From: an uncultured Opitutia bacterium
Lineage (GTDB): Bacteria > Verrucomicrobiota > Verrucomicrobiia > Opitutales > Opitutaceae
Direction: 5' to 3'
Assembly: GCA_903872425.1 (NCBI GenBank)
Contig: CAIQKQ010000201.1
Coordinates: forward strand, 1 to 47,996
Length of the DNA stretch: 47,996 nt
In this document: positions 25,219 through 36,100 of the stretch, one piece after another
Numbering within the stretch: the first letter of the stretch is position 1
Layout of the letters: every line of letters begins with the position of its first letter
The notes under the pieces: model-generated
The model's input: only the letters and a program-made list of their open reading frames with translations
Told to the model about the DNA's origin: nothing
The model's database searches: none
Position numbers and translations under genes: made by a program

Positions 25219-27570
25219 ATGAAATGCGTTCCCTTGCTTCTCTCCGTGTTAATGGGCGCCGCCCAACTGGATGCAGCTGGTACATCGGCGGGGCGCATTT
25301 TTGAGGCAGAAGCGGCTGCTTATGGCAGCTGCACGAAACTAGCCGACGGCGAGGCTTCTGGCGGTTATCTCATCAGCCTTGGAAAGGTCGGGGACAGCAT
25401 CCAATTTAACAAACTTCCGGCGGCGAGCAAAGTGGCCATCCGTTACTCCTCGGTGCAAGTGGGGACGATTAGCGTCGCCATCAACGCCGCGCCACCACGC
25501 AAGGTGAATGTCCACTCTTCTGGCGCTCTGAGTGGCTCCTTTCTCCACGCGAGCATTGATCTCGTGATTCCCGCCGATGCCACCCTGACCATCAGCCTCG
25601 CAGACAGCGATGTCGCTCTGAACCTCGACCGCATTGCGATCGGTGACGGTGACTTGGGGCTGCCGCCGGACATCTGGAACCTGCCGCCCTTGCCGGTGGC
25701 TGCCGGGCCATATTCTGCCGACTGGAGGGCTTTGAGCCAGATGTATGCCGTGCCGGAGTGGTGGCGTGACGCGAAGTTTGGCGCGTGGGCGCACTGGGAT
25801 CCGCAGTCGATGCCGGAGCAGGGCGATTGGTATGCGCGCAAAATGTATCTGGAAAACGATCCAGTCTATGCGTTTCACGCCGCGACTTTTGGTCATCCCG
25901 CAGAATACGGTTACAAGGATATTGCCCACAACTGGGTGATTGACCGGTGGAATCCCGAAGAATTGATGAACCTGTATGTCGAGATGGGGGCCCGTTACTT
26001 CGTCGCGATGGGCGTGCACCACGACAACTTCGACTGTTGGGATTCCACCTTCCAGCCGTGGAACTCTGTCCGTGTTGGCCCCAAGGTGGACATTGTCGGC
26101 ACCTGGGAAAAGGTCGCACGTGCGCACGGCCTGCGCTTCGGCATTGGCTTTCACGACACGCCAGGACGGACATGGGGCCAGTTTATGACCGTGCGTTACA
26201 CCAGCGACAAACGCGGCCCGAACCAAGGCGTACCCTACGACGCCCTTCAGACGATTCTGGACGGAAAAGGCAAATGGTGGGAGGGCATGGACCCGGTGGA
26301 TTTATACGGACCAATCCACACCCGCGCGGACCCACTCCATTCCCCGTTCGCCAACCAATTCATGTGGCGGGTGGACGATGCCATTACGAAGTATCATCCT
26401 GATATGATCTATTTTGATGAGCACGCAGGCGATTCGCAAACAGATCTCGGGGTGCGAATGGGGCTGGGATTTCTCGCCCCGCCGCTGATCGCGAACTACT
26501 ACAACAAGTCTCTGCAATGGAACCGCGGAAAAATGGATGTCGTGGTCAACCTCAAGGGCGTGGGCGGGCGGTACAATAGCTTTCAAAACAGCCCCGAACT
26601 GCTTCCCCACGTCGACCGCTCCTTGGTCAAAAGCACTGAGACGATCATCGAATCTCAGATCACGGCCTATTCCTTCCAGACCGAGACCAGTATCGCTGAC
26701 TGGCATTACAAGACCGGCCAGAAATATATGGACGCCCCCACCATCATCCAGGCGTTGATGCGGAACGTTTCGCGCAACGGCACGATGCTCCTTAACCTCA
26801 CGCAACATGGACGTGGCGATCTCGATCCTGAAGTGGTGCGCATCTGCAAAGACGTTGGCGCATGGCTGAAAACCAACGGCGAGGCGGTTTACGGGTCGCG
26901 TCCGTTCGAGGTGTCGGGTGAGGGTGCAACTTGTTTTACCCGCAACGCCGGCAAAGTTTACGCTGCGGTGCTCGATTGGAGCGGGGGACCAATCACAATC
27001 AAAGCCCTTCGCGCTGGCGGGACGACTCTGGGTAAGATCTCCAAAGTCGAGCTGCTTGGCTCGGAGGTGGCGTTGAGCTTCATTCAAGACGAGCAGGCGT
27101 TGACCGTAACTCCCACTGGAGAGCCCCCGCCGCTCTTAGGCATCGCAAATGCCACCCTTGCTTCACGTGGCAGGGTCTTGCGCATCACCCACGACTTGGG
27201 CTGGTTTAATGACGACGATCCCGGCGTCGTAGCACCGGGTTGGATCCGGCGCTGCAATCTTGGTACTGCAGATTTCAACAATGACCTCACGATCAGTGAG
27301 ACGCCCGGTGAAGTGTGGAGCGCCTCCTTTACCGGAACCGGCGTCTCAATAGTCGCGCCGCGCGAGCCGGGCGCCGGAACGATCGAAATCCAAGTCGATG
27401 GCCAGGCGCCGGTCACCGCGGATTTGAACACCACGGGTGCGCGGCAGGCCCGGCAGGTGGTGAGCGAATTCTCCCGACTGGCTCCTGCCCATCACAATAT
27501 CCGCATCATTCATCGCGGTCCCGGCCCCGTGGCGGTGGATGCTTTGATTGTCCGCCTGAATGCTGAATGA
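25219..27570 (+). CDS. GH29 alpha-L-fucosidase, multidomain, secreted
   Basis: Exported enzyme of 783 residues expected to release alpha-linked L-fucose. The ATG at 25219 starts a signal peptide (MKCVPLLLSVLMGAAQLDA). A CBM6/35-like beta-sandwich follows (about 28-145: IFEAEAAAYG, VGDSIQFNKL, LNLDRIAIGD). The GH29 barrel spans about 170-560, with WWRDAKFGAWAHW, GVHHDNFDCWDS and the probable nucleophile Asp400 in MIYFDEHAGD. A beta-rich C-terminal region includes a jelly-roll-like module (about 670-783). The DEH context at the nucleophile differs from the common FDG/FDW form, so it belongs to a divergent subgroup. With GH31 it would suit fucosylated xyloglucan or similar glycans. Confidence 0.88.
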   Translation: MKCVPLLLSVLMGAAQLDAAGTSAGRIFEAEAAAYGSCTKLADGEASGGYLISLGKVGDSIQFNKLPAASKVAIRYSSVQVGTISVAINAAPPRKVNVHSSGALSGSFLHASIDLVIPADATLTISLADSDVALNLDRIAIGDGDLGLPPDIWNLPPLPVAAGPYSADWRALSQMYAVPEWWRDAKFGAWAHWDPQSMPEQGDWYARKMYLENDPVYAFHAATFGHPAEYGYKDIAHNWVIDRWNPEELMNLYVEMGARYFVAMGVHHDNFDCWDSTFQPWNSVRVGPKVDIVGTWEKVARAHGLRFGIGFHDTPGRTWGQFMTVRYTSDKRGPNQGVPYDALQTILDGKGKWWEGMDPVDLYGPIHTRADPLHSPFANQFMWRVDDAITKYHPDMIYFDEHAGDSQTDLGVRMGLGFLAPPLIANYYNKSLQWNRGKMDVVVNLKGVGGRYNSFQNSPELLPHVDRSLVKSTETIIESQITAYSFQTETSIADWHYKTGQKYMDAPTIIQALMRNVSRNGTMLLNLTQHGRGDLDPEVVRICKDVGAWLKTNGEAVYGSRPFEVSGEGATCFTRNAGKVYAAVLDWSGGPITIKALRAGGTTLGKISKVELLGSEVALSFIQDEQALTVTPTGEPPPLLGIANATLASRGRVLRITHDLGWFNDDDPGVVAPGWIRRCNLGTADFNNDLTISETPGEVWSASFTGTGVSIVAPREPGAGTIEIQVDGQAPVTADLNTTGARQARQVVSEFSRLAPAHHNIRIIHRGPGPVAVDALIVRLNAE

Positions 27571-27658
27571 ATTTTAACAGTGTTGTCGATTGGAACCTCC
27601 GCCCCGCCACCAATGCCCGCCGCTTGCTCGTTTGACTTCGCCAATCACGAAAACTGCC

Positions 27659-28346
27659 ATGCAGACAAACCGCATCCTAGCCGCCTTGTTAGGGATCTCG
27701 CTGGTAACAGTTGGCTTGTCCGCTGCCCCGACATCGAAGGTCGCCCTCGTTACCCCCACGCCGCCGATGGGCTGGAATAGCTATGACGCGTTCGGCGACA
27801 GCGTCACCGAGGCCGAAGTGTTAGCCAATGCGATCTATGTGAAGAACAAGCTACTCGCGCACGGCTGGAATTACATCGTCATTGATTTCCGCTGGTAATG
27901 ACCGTCGCACGCGTTACACCCCGGAGGAGCAGAGTACGCTCATGTCATTCTGGTGCCTCGCGCCGTCACCGCTCATGCTGGGCGGAAATCTGCCTGACAA
28001 CACTGATGCGGATCTCGCGCTCCTTACGAACGATGAGGTGCTCGCGGTTGATCAGGATCCGTTGGCCGCGCCCGCCGTGCGCATCAGTCAAAAGAGAGAC
28101 CAGGAGGCACACATCGAAGTCTGGGTTCGCCCGCTTCAGGATGGCGGTCGCGCTGTAGGACTTTTCAACCGTGGCGAGACCACTGCTGACATCTCATTGG
28201 ATTGGGCCGAGGCCGGACTTTTAGGTAAATGGACCGCCCGTGATTTGTGGGAGCATAAAAACATGGGAGATTACGACACTAGGCTCACCCACTCGGTATT
28301 GCCGCACGGTTCGGTACTGCTCAAATTGACCCCTACCGCAAAGTAA
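27659..28346 (+). pseudogene. GH27 alpha-galactosidase remnant with catalytic middle deleted
   Basis: The ATG at 27659 starts a signal peptide and the normal GH27 N-terminus (TPPMGWNSYDAFGDSVTE, then WNYIVIDFRW), and the frame stops at 27898. The GH27 C-terminal part appears at once in another frame from about 27885: RTRYTPEEQSTLMSFWCLAPSPLMLGG, LLTNDEVLAVDQDPL, and a C-terminal beta domain to 28346. A complete enzyme has roughly 250 or more residues between these blocks, holding the nucleophile and acid/base Asp residues; all are missing. An internal deletion that also shifted the frame explains this. The remnant cannot be catalytic. The rest of the coding sequence looks fresh, so the loss is probably recent. 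Confidence 0.85.
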
Positions 28347-28398
28347 GAGCGGTGGATGTTACCCCAAATTGCGGTTACTTCTTAGGGCGAAGACTGAT

Positions 28399-30045
28399 TC
28401 AATTTTTCAACGAGATATATTTGTAGGGGTGGAGGTCGAGGAGCGTGGGAAACCAGCCTTGCACATTCGGGCTGCGGGCGTAGACATGAGTGTAATAGTA
28501 AATCGGAATAACGGGGCATTCGTCCACGAGAATGGCGTCCATTTGCTGGTAGATGCTGTAGCGTTCGTCCTGCGTTTTGGCGGCGAGCGCGGACTCGAGG
28601 AGACGGTCGTAACTGGTGTTTTTCCACTGAGTATCATTGTTGCCGCTGTCGGAGCCCCAGATTTCGAGGAATACGTGAGGGTCAACATAGTCGGCGATCC
28701 AGCCCGCGCGCATCATCGTAAAATTATGCGTGTGCTGGGTGTCTTGATAGGCGGCCCATTCCTGATTGGCGAGACGCACCTCGACACCGAGTCTTTCGCG
28801 CCACATCTGTTGCACAGCCTCGGCGATGGCTTGGTGTGCCTCGGAAGTGTTGTAGAGTAGCTCGATTGGCGGGCAGCCTTTGCCGTCGGGGTAACCGGCT
28901 TCGGCGAGGAGGCGTTTCGCCTCCGCCAGACCCCCCGTGAGACGGGCACTAGGCGTGTAGCCGGCCGTTCCAGGATAGCTGACAGCATAGGCGGGCTGCT
29001 GGTCGCCACGCGTAATGTTTTTCACGATGGCCTCACGGTCAAGGGCGAGTGCAAGGGCGCGGCGCACGCGTTTATCGGTGAGCGGTGGCTTGGTGACATT
29101 GCAGCGATAAAAATAAATCCCGAGGTAAGGCTCGATGTGGAATGTGTCGGGGTGGTCGCGGCGGTAAGTGTCGATTTTTGTGAGTGGCATCGTTTCGGTC
29201 ACGTCGAGTCGGCCGGTGCGAAAGGCCTGTTCCTCAGCCGTGCTGTCGTCGATCGCGTGAAACTCGATGGCGTCGATCTTCACGTTAGCGGCGTCCCAAT
29301 AGTACGGGTTACGGACAACGGTGATTTTTTGCTTGGGCAGCCACTCCTTAAGGAGGAACGGGCCGTTGCTGACGAGGCGGCCGGGCTTCGTCCACGCGCC
29401 GTCTTTGGCGTCGAGCGAGCTGAACTCCGCAATGACTTTCACCGGCACCACGTCCCACGCCTGGTGACAGGCGATGATGTTGAGCAGGTAGGGCGTGGCG
29501 TTGCGGAGCGTGACGCTAAGCGTGCGGTCGTCGGGCGCGGCGAAGCCGACTTGGGTGAAATCGGTGAGCTTGCCGTCGTAATAGTCCTTGGCGCCGACGA
29601 CAAAATTGTAGAGCAGGTAAGCGTATTCGGAGGCGAATTTGGGCGATAACATCCGACGGTAAGACGCGATGAAATCCTGTGCGGTGAGCGGCGTGCCGTT
29701 GGACCATCGGGCGTTGGCGCGGATGTGAAACGTGTAAATTAGGCCGTCGGGCGAAATGTCCCACGATTCAGCGAGACCGGGCAACGGATGTAGGTCGTGC
29801 GGGTCGGGCGTGAGTAATCCCTCGAAGAGGGCCATGGCAATCTTTCCCTCGGTGACGCCTGTAATATCCTGTGGGTCAATGCCCTTTGGTTCCGCGCCAT
29901 TACCGAGGCGTAGAATTTGGGTGCGGGGTGTAGCGGAGGCTGAAGCAGCGGCAGAATTTTTTTGGCTACAACCGACGAGCACGAGCAGCGCGGTGGCGCA
30001 TAGGATTGATAGGGAAACGCGGGGGAGCATGCGGCGAAGTTGCAT
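28399..30045 (-). CDS. oppA: Oligopeptide-binding lipoprotein OppA
   Basis: Periplasmic solute-binding protein of 548 residues, SBP family 5. The lipoprotein signal peptide ends in LVLVGC (Cys at about residue 26). Family marks are GAEPKGIDPQ, MALFEGLLTPDP, LPGLAESWDISPDGLIYTFHIR, DFIASYRRML and RRALALALDREAIV. It delivers peptides to OppBC. Separation from oppB and oppC by a 6-kb block of opposite-strand glycosidase genes is unusual, because the three are normally contiguous. It lies about 95 bases downstream of the giant RCC1/CARDB gene. Confidence 0.94.
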   Translation of the reverse strand: MQLRRMLPRVSLSILCATALLVLVGCSQKNSAAASASATPRTQILRLGNGAEPKGIDPQDITGVTEGKIAMALFEGLLTPDPHDLHPLPGLAESWDISPDGLIYTFHIRANARWSNGTPLTAQDFIASYRRMLSPKFASEYAYLLYNFVVGAKDYYDGKLTDFTQVGFAAPDDRTLSVTLRNATPYLLNIIACHQAWDVVPVKVIAEFSSLDAKDGAWTKPGRLVSNGPFLLKEWLPKQKITVVRNPYYWDAANVKIDAIEFHAIDDSTAEEQAFRTGRLDVTETMPLTKIDTYRRDHPDTFHIEPYLGIYFYRCNVTKPPLTDKRVRRALALALDREAIVKNITRGDQQPAYAVSYPGTAGYTPSARLTGGLAEAKRLLAEAGYPDGKGCPPIELLYNTSEAHQAIAEAVQQMWRERLGVEVRLANQEWAAYQDTQHTHNFTMMRAGWIADYVDPHVFLEIWGSDSGNNDTQWKNTSYDRLLESALAAKTQDERYSIYQQMDAILVDECPVIPIYYYTHVYARSPNVQGWFPTLLDLHPYKYISLKN

Positions 30046-30141
30046 ATTGGTTAGTGGGCGGTACCGATCAGATCATGAGGCAGCGGTTTCCGGTTCGAAC
30101 GGTCCCGATCAGCGACGGGCTTTGACCAATCAAAAATTAAA

Positions 30142-33100
30142 TTACGGCACAGTGACACTGGCGGTCGCGGTTGCGCTGGCCCCCGCGGCCGTGACGACGC
30201 GGACGCGGTAGGTGTAAGTGTCGGTGGTTACCGTGTCGGTGGATGTGCTGTTGGCGGTGGACCCAATAATGGTGAAGTTGGTGGGCGAGGCCGAGACCGA
30301 CCGCTCGATCACATACGCCCCGCTTGTGAGCGCGCCGGGCAAGGTGAGTACGACTGCACCCAGCGAGGAGCTGAAGGCCGCGGATATGACTAGGGTGAGG
30401 CCAGAGGGATCGCTGACCGTTGCGAGCGGGCTGATGTTGAGCCGCATGAAGCGTGAGGTGGAGTTCGCGGTCGGTGTGCTGTCGCGGACGGTTACACGGG
30501 CAACGTAGGTAGCCTGGACGTTAGTGTTATTGCCGTCCACGGCGAGGACGAAGGGATTGTCCTTGAGGCCGCCAAAGCCGGAGAGGCTGTGTGCGCCGGA
30601 AGTGCCGGAATAGGGCGGTGTCAACGAAACGAGCGTCGTCCACGTCACGAGGTCGGGCGAGGACTGGACATCAATCTGCACGTCGTTTGCGCGGATATTA
30701 AAGTCGAAGGTTTCTGTCAGGTAGGTATCTGTGCCGCCGGGCAGCACCGTGAGAGTGGGGAAGCCGTTTTCAGCTGTCGGCTGGAAGAGCGTCTGCGGCG
30801 CGCCGATGAGATCTTTTCCAAGCGCATAGTCCTTAATGAGCGCGGCAAACGGCGGGCTGGCGGTAAAGGTGATCGCGGTGGTCGCAGCCCCAATCGAGGT
30901 GCCTCCTGTAGCGTTGGCCAAGGTGCTGAAAAGCGTCTGGCCAAAATACTGGCCGGCGTTGAGCGAGGTTGGTACCGGAGTGAGGGAGAAGGTGGCGGCG
31001 TGGAACTGCAGGTTGGTCTCACTCGATTCGGTAATGGCGTTGTCGGAGTCTACGAAAGTGCGGAAATAGAACTTAAAGTTGGCGAGCTGGGGGGCCTTGG
31101 CCGCGACGGTGCCGTCGTCTTCTGCGATGGTGGTGGCGACGAGGCCGAGCGCCCCGAGAGTGTCGCGCAGCGTGGGCAGATCAATGAAGTGCGTGACGGT
31201 TGCGCTACCCCCGTTGGGATGCTGGCCAGAGACTTCGGGGAGGAAGAGGCTGTGCGCGACCGGAGTGTAGGTTTTAATCACCGTGCCTTGGGTGAGGTCG
31301 GTCGCTGTGGTGGCGATGGCCATGAGGGCGAGCTGCACCTTAAACGGCTGCGAAGGCAGCACGGTGCCGAGACCGGTATTGGCGATGGTATATTGGACGA
31401 AGACTGGATCCTCAGGATGGTAGGGGTTGTTGGCCGAGAGGCCTTGGAAGTTTTGTATGATGAGGTCAGGCGCGCGCTGGATGACATAGCCGGGCCCGAG
31501 CACGCGCGTATTGTTGGCGAGGGTGAATTCAGCATTGGCCGCGCTGGCCGTGTCGGCCTGACCCGCATAGCGGATGAGCAGAAAATAATCGCCGCTCGGA
31601 ATGTCGAAGGGTAGGTTGATCTCACCGTCAAAGACGGCTTCGTTGCCGAACAGCTCGGTGTTGAGGTTGGCGAAGTTGCCGAGGTCAATGTCGTCGCTGT
31701 CGCCAAAGGTGCGATTGGTCGAGAGGTGAATTTCGAGGTCGGCGGCGTCGAGGCCGGAACCGAGCGCGGTGGAGGTGAAGTCTGCGCCGAGGTCGGCAAC
31801 AGTGATGGTGACCGGCAGACGACCGGTGCCGTTAGCGTCGTCGAGCAGGTAGGTACCGGTGGGCGCGACTACATCGGTGATGGCGAGGTCGAGATTGGAG
31901 GGCGGGACGGCGGCGTGCGTCGCGGGCGTGTTGGTGCGGTTAGTCGTATTGGTCGCCGGCACAGGCGAGAGCACGGAGAGACCGTCTACAAATACCGCCG
32001 AGGCCGTGGTCGTGCTGTTCTGCGAATAGACCCAGCTCAGCGTGTGGGTGCCGGAGCCGATGAGGAAGGCGACATTCGCCCAGTTGGTCGTGCCGGAGAT
32101 GACGGCCTGCACCGGGTCGGTGAAGAACGTCGTTGTCGGCAACTCGGCAAGCTGGCCGTCAATGAAGAATCCGAGTGTGTCTGAGGCCGTCACGCTGTCG
32201 GCGCGCCACCAGAAATCCACGACGGCCGGTCCGGTGACAGGCACTTGTAACGCTGCCTGCTGGCCGGTGGCGAGTACAGGCGAGCGGGCTACCTTGAGGC
32301 TGCCGCCATTGGGCGCGCTGGCGTCGGTCGCGCCGAACCACGAGCCGTCGCCACTGGTGGAGAAGCTTGGTAGATCGAGGTCGAGGCGGGCGAAGCTGGT
32401 GGTCAAGCTGCTGACCTGAGTGTAGGTCCACGAGACGGAATGTGTGCCGACGGGCACGGTGACGAGCTTGGGCTTGTAAGACGGCTGGAAGCCCGTGAGC
32501 GCAGCCGCGGAGAGCGCGCTGCCATTGGTCCACACCGACGGCGTCGTCCCAGTGGCGGTGAAAACCACGGCGGTGGTGTTCGACGTGGCACCGACGTTGG
32601 TAAAGTCGTCGCCGGCCACAAGGCTGACGATTTGGTAGGTCTCGCCGACGGTGAGCGTGCCGCTCGTCTGATTGGCGGGGGTGACGTTATCAATCGCGTA
32701 GGAAATTTTGTCGGCGGCCGCGCCGATGATTTGCCATGGAGCATTGAGGGTGGTCGGGCCGCTGACGGTGAGCGTGAGTGTGGCGGTCTGGCCGGCGGAG
32801 AGCGTGGGGCTTTGGAAGGCTGTACTGTCGGAGGCTCGTGTGTCTGTAACGGAAAACCACTGCGCGGTGCCCGAGCTGCTGCTGAAGGTGAAGGTACCGA
32901 AGTCGAGCGCGAGCCCGGGGGCGTTGGTCTTTTGGAGGAACACCTGGCGCGCGGCAGTGGCGACGATGGCATCACTCTCTTGCACGGCGCGGTCGCGATT
33001 GGCCGCGAAGATGAGAAAATAATTTCCGCCGACGGTATTCGGATTGAGCGGGATGTTAAACGGCCCAATCAGGGCGCTCGCAGTCGCGGTGGCGGAGCCG

Positions 33101-36100
33101 CCGAGGCCGGAGCTGAACGAGCGTGTGACGAGCAGCGTGTCGGTCGCGGGGTTGAGCGTGCCGTCGGACGAGAGATAGACCTCCAGTAGCACCGGCGTGT
33201 TGGCGGGAATCTCGCCGAGCGACGTGTTGCTCAAGCTGAATGTCACCGCGCTGAATGACGGACTGGTTGCGTCCAAGTCGGCCGTCCCGGACGCACTGAC
33301 ACTGTTGATGGCAAGCTTCGGCCGTAGGAGCGTGACAGGCGTGTCGGCGACATTGTTAGCTAGGTTTAGGTCGATCAGGCCGGTGGGCAGTGTGATCTCG
33401 GCGAGGAGGTGAAACGCACCTGTTCCGATATCCGGCACCGTGAGACCGGTGAACGTCACCGAGCGCGTCGAACCGCCCGGAATTACCGTCGAGATCGTCT
33501 GCGTGCCGCCGGTGAGCAGTGTGTCGCCGAGGTCCACGAGTGAGTCGGCGGAGAGGTAAAGCTTCACGACGGTTCCGGCTGGGATAGAGAACCCGCCTAG
33601 ATTGGCCACGGTCACAGAGGAGTTGGGCAGCGTGGTGTTGACGCCGAGGCTTGTGCCGGAAAGGGCGGGCGCGGTCACGCTCGCGTCGAGTGCGCCAACG
33701 GCAACCTGTTGGTCGGTGACGGTGACCGATGCGCCGGCGACTGCGCCGGTACCGTTGACGACGAACAATAGGTGGTAGACGCCGTTGAGTACATTCTGCG
33801 GGAGGTTAATCGCGTGCAGTGGGCTGGGCAGCGTGACGCTGGCTCCGGAGCCCAGGCCAGCCGTAAAGGAGTACTGGTCGAGCAGCACGTCGGCGTTGCG
33901 GTCGAGTGTGCCGTCGGCTGAGAGGAAGACCTCGATGCTCACGTCGCGGGCAAACGGCACCGCCCCGAGACCAGTATTGCTGAGGCGGTAGGTGACGTTG
34001 CCAAACGAACCCCCCGCGCCGACGCTCGTGGTGTTGGGAAACACAAAGCTGCCGAGCGAGAGCGATGGCCCGACGAGAGTAATGGACGTGGCCGCGACAT
34101 TGTTGCTGGTGTTGCGGTCGGTCGAACCGGCGGGCAGCGCGACGCGCGCAAGCAGGAAATAATTTCCCGGCGCCACGTCGGGGATGGCGACATTGGTCCA
34201 ACTAAGTAGGATGCTCGAGACTGGATTGATCGCGGCACTCTGCGTGATAGTTTTAAGCAGGATATCGTCGGCGCTGAAGGCGGCGTCGGCGGAAAGGTAT
34301 AGCTCAACCGTATAGCCGGCCGTGAAAGCCTGCAACGCATCCTGATTTTGCACGAAGGTCGAGATGCTGCCGACGTTGGTGTTGACGCCGAAACTACTGG
34401 TGGTGCTCGTTGGTGCAGTCACGGCGAGATCGGCCGCGCTGACGGTGACCGGAACAGCGAGGGCGTTGTTGGCCGTGCCGGGGTCGGCGTCCGTTGAGCC
34501 GCTCTCGAGGAGAGCGCCGTCGGAGTTAACGACGAGAAACAGATTATAGGCACCGCCGGCTGTGCCGGCAGGTACCGTGATGCTTCCGTGGGGCGACGGT
34601 GGCAGCGCGACCGACGACGGTCCGGCCGCGAGGCCTGCGGTATAGGTGAACTGATCGAGCAACGTCGCTGTGGCCGGACTGAAGCTAGCGCTCGTCGAGA
34701 GCCACGCCTGCACGAGTAGTTCTGTGCCGACGGGCAATACGCCCTCACGGAGGTTGCGGAGTGTATAAGTTACCCCGGTGAACGAGCCGCCGGCCGCCAC
34801 GGTCGAGCCGCCGCCCAGCACGGCGGTGGAGAGCGCGAAGTCAGGGCCGTGGACGCGCACGGGCAGAGCGGCGGTATTGTTGGCCGGGCCGGCGTCATTG
34901 TTGCCGGGTGCAGGGTCAATGCGTGCAAGCAATTGATAGCTTCCGGGCGCGACGGACGCGGGGATGGTGAGATTGGTGAACTGGATGAGCCGGCTGCCCG
35001 CCGCCGCGAGGCTGAGGCCGCTTGTCGTCGACGAGAGCAGCAGGTCGTCGGCGCTCAACACGGTGTCGGTGGAAAGATAAAGTGTGACGGTGAAGCCGGC
35101 GCTAAAAACCTGCGAGCCGACGTTCTGCGCGGAGACATTGATGACATCAATCGTTGCGCCGGTGCCGAGGATTTTCGCGCCGCCATCGGCGGGTGTGCCA
35201 ATGTTAGGCAGTGTTGGCGCGGTCACGGCGAGGTCGTGCGACTGTACGGCGACGGTCAGCGCGGCTGTATCGCTGAGCGTGCCGGACTCGGTGACAGCGG
35301 CATCTTCGTTGATCACGTAGAGCAACTGGTAGCTGCCGCCCACCGTGCCCGCGGGGATGGTAATATTGCGGGACGGCAGCGCGATCGCCGCGCCAGCCGC
35401 GAGGCCGCTGGCGGTCGTCGTGAACGTGAACTGGTCCACCAGCACGTCGGCAGCCGGATTGTGCGTGGTCGTGGTGCCAAGATAGGCCTTGACCAGGATG
35501 GTTCGACCGGCGGCGACCGCTCCCGTGCCACCGTTGCGGAGCGTGGCGGTCGTACCGCTAAGCGTGCCACTGGCGAGAACGGTATGGCTTCCGGCTACGG
35601 CCAGACTCTCGACGGTGAGATCGGGGCCGGCGATGGTCACAGTCGTCGCCGCGCCATTGGCCGGGCTGAAGGGGTTGGCCGGGTTAATTGGCGTGACTTG
35701 GGAGATAATGCGATACGTCCCAGGCGCGACCTCAGGGAGGGCGACGTCGGGCGCGACAAACGTAACGGTCTGCGAGGCAAGGCCGACGAGCGGCGCGGCC
35801 TGTGTCGAGGTCGCGAGCAACGTGTCGCCGGAGTCGAGCACGGCGTCGGTTGAGAGATAAAGACTGACGAGAAAGCTTGTCGTCTGCGTGCCCGAACCGG
35901 AGTTTTGCACCGTGACCGTGACGGGTTGCGCGATGCTGTTGACGCCGAGTGTCGTCGCTGGCACCGTCGGCGCGGTGACACCGAGGGTGACGCCGCTGAC
36001 CTGGACCGCACCGAACGACGGCGAGAAATTGAGACTGCCGTCGGCCACGCCGGTGCCGAGCTGGCCGACGGAGTTATTGCCCACAGCTCCGACGACGCCG

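Noticed and set aside
30142-30400. PEP-CTERM or LPXTG sorting signal at the end of the giant protein
   Set aside because: The C-terminus ends in an FN3-like strand (ATATASVTVP) with no hydrophobic helix or basic tail.
30589-31614. Long plus-strand open frame antisense to the giant protein gene
   Set aside because: It is a shadow frame caused by high GC; the encoded peptide is Gly/Arg/Glu-rich without motifs. The same holds for 34849-35853.
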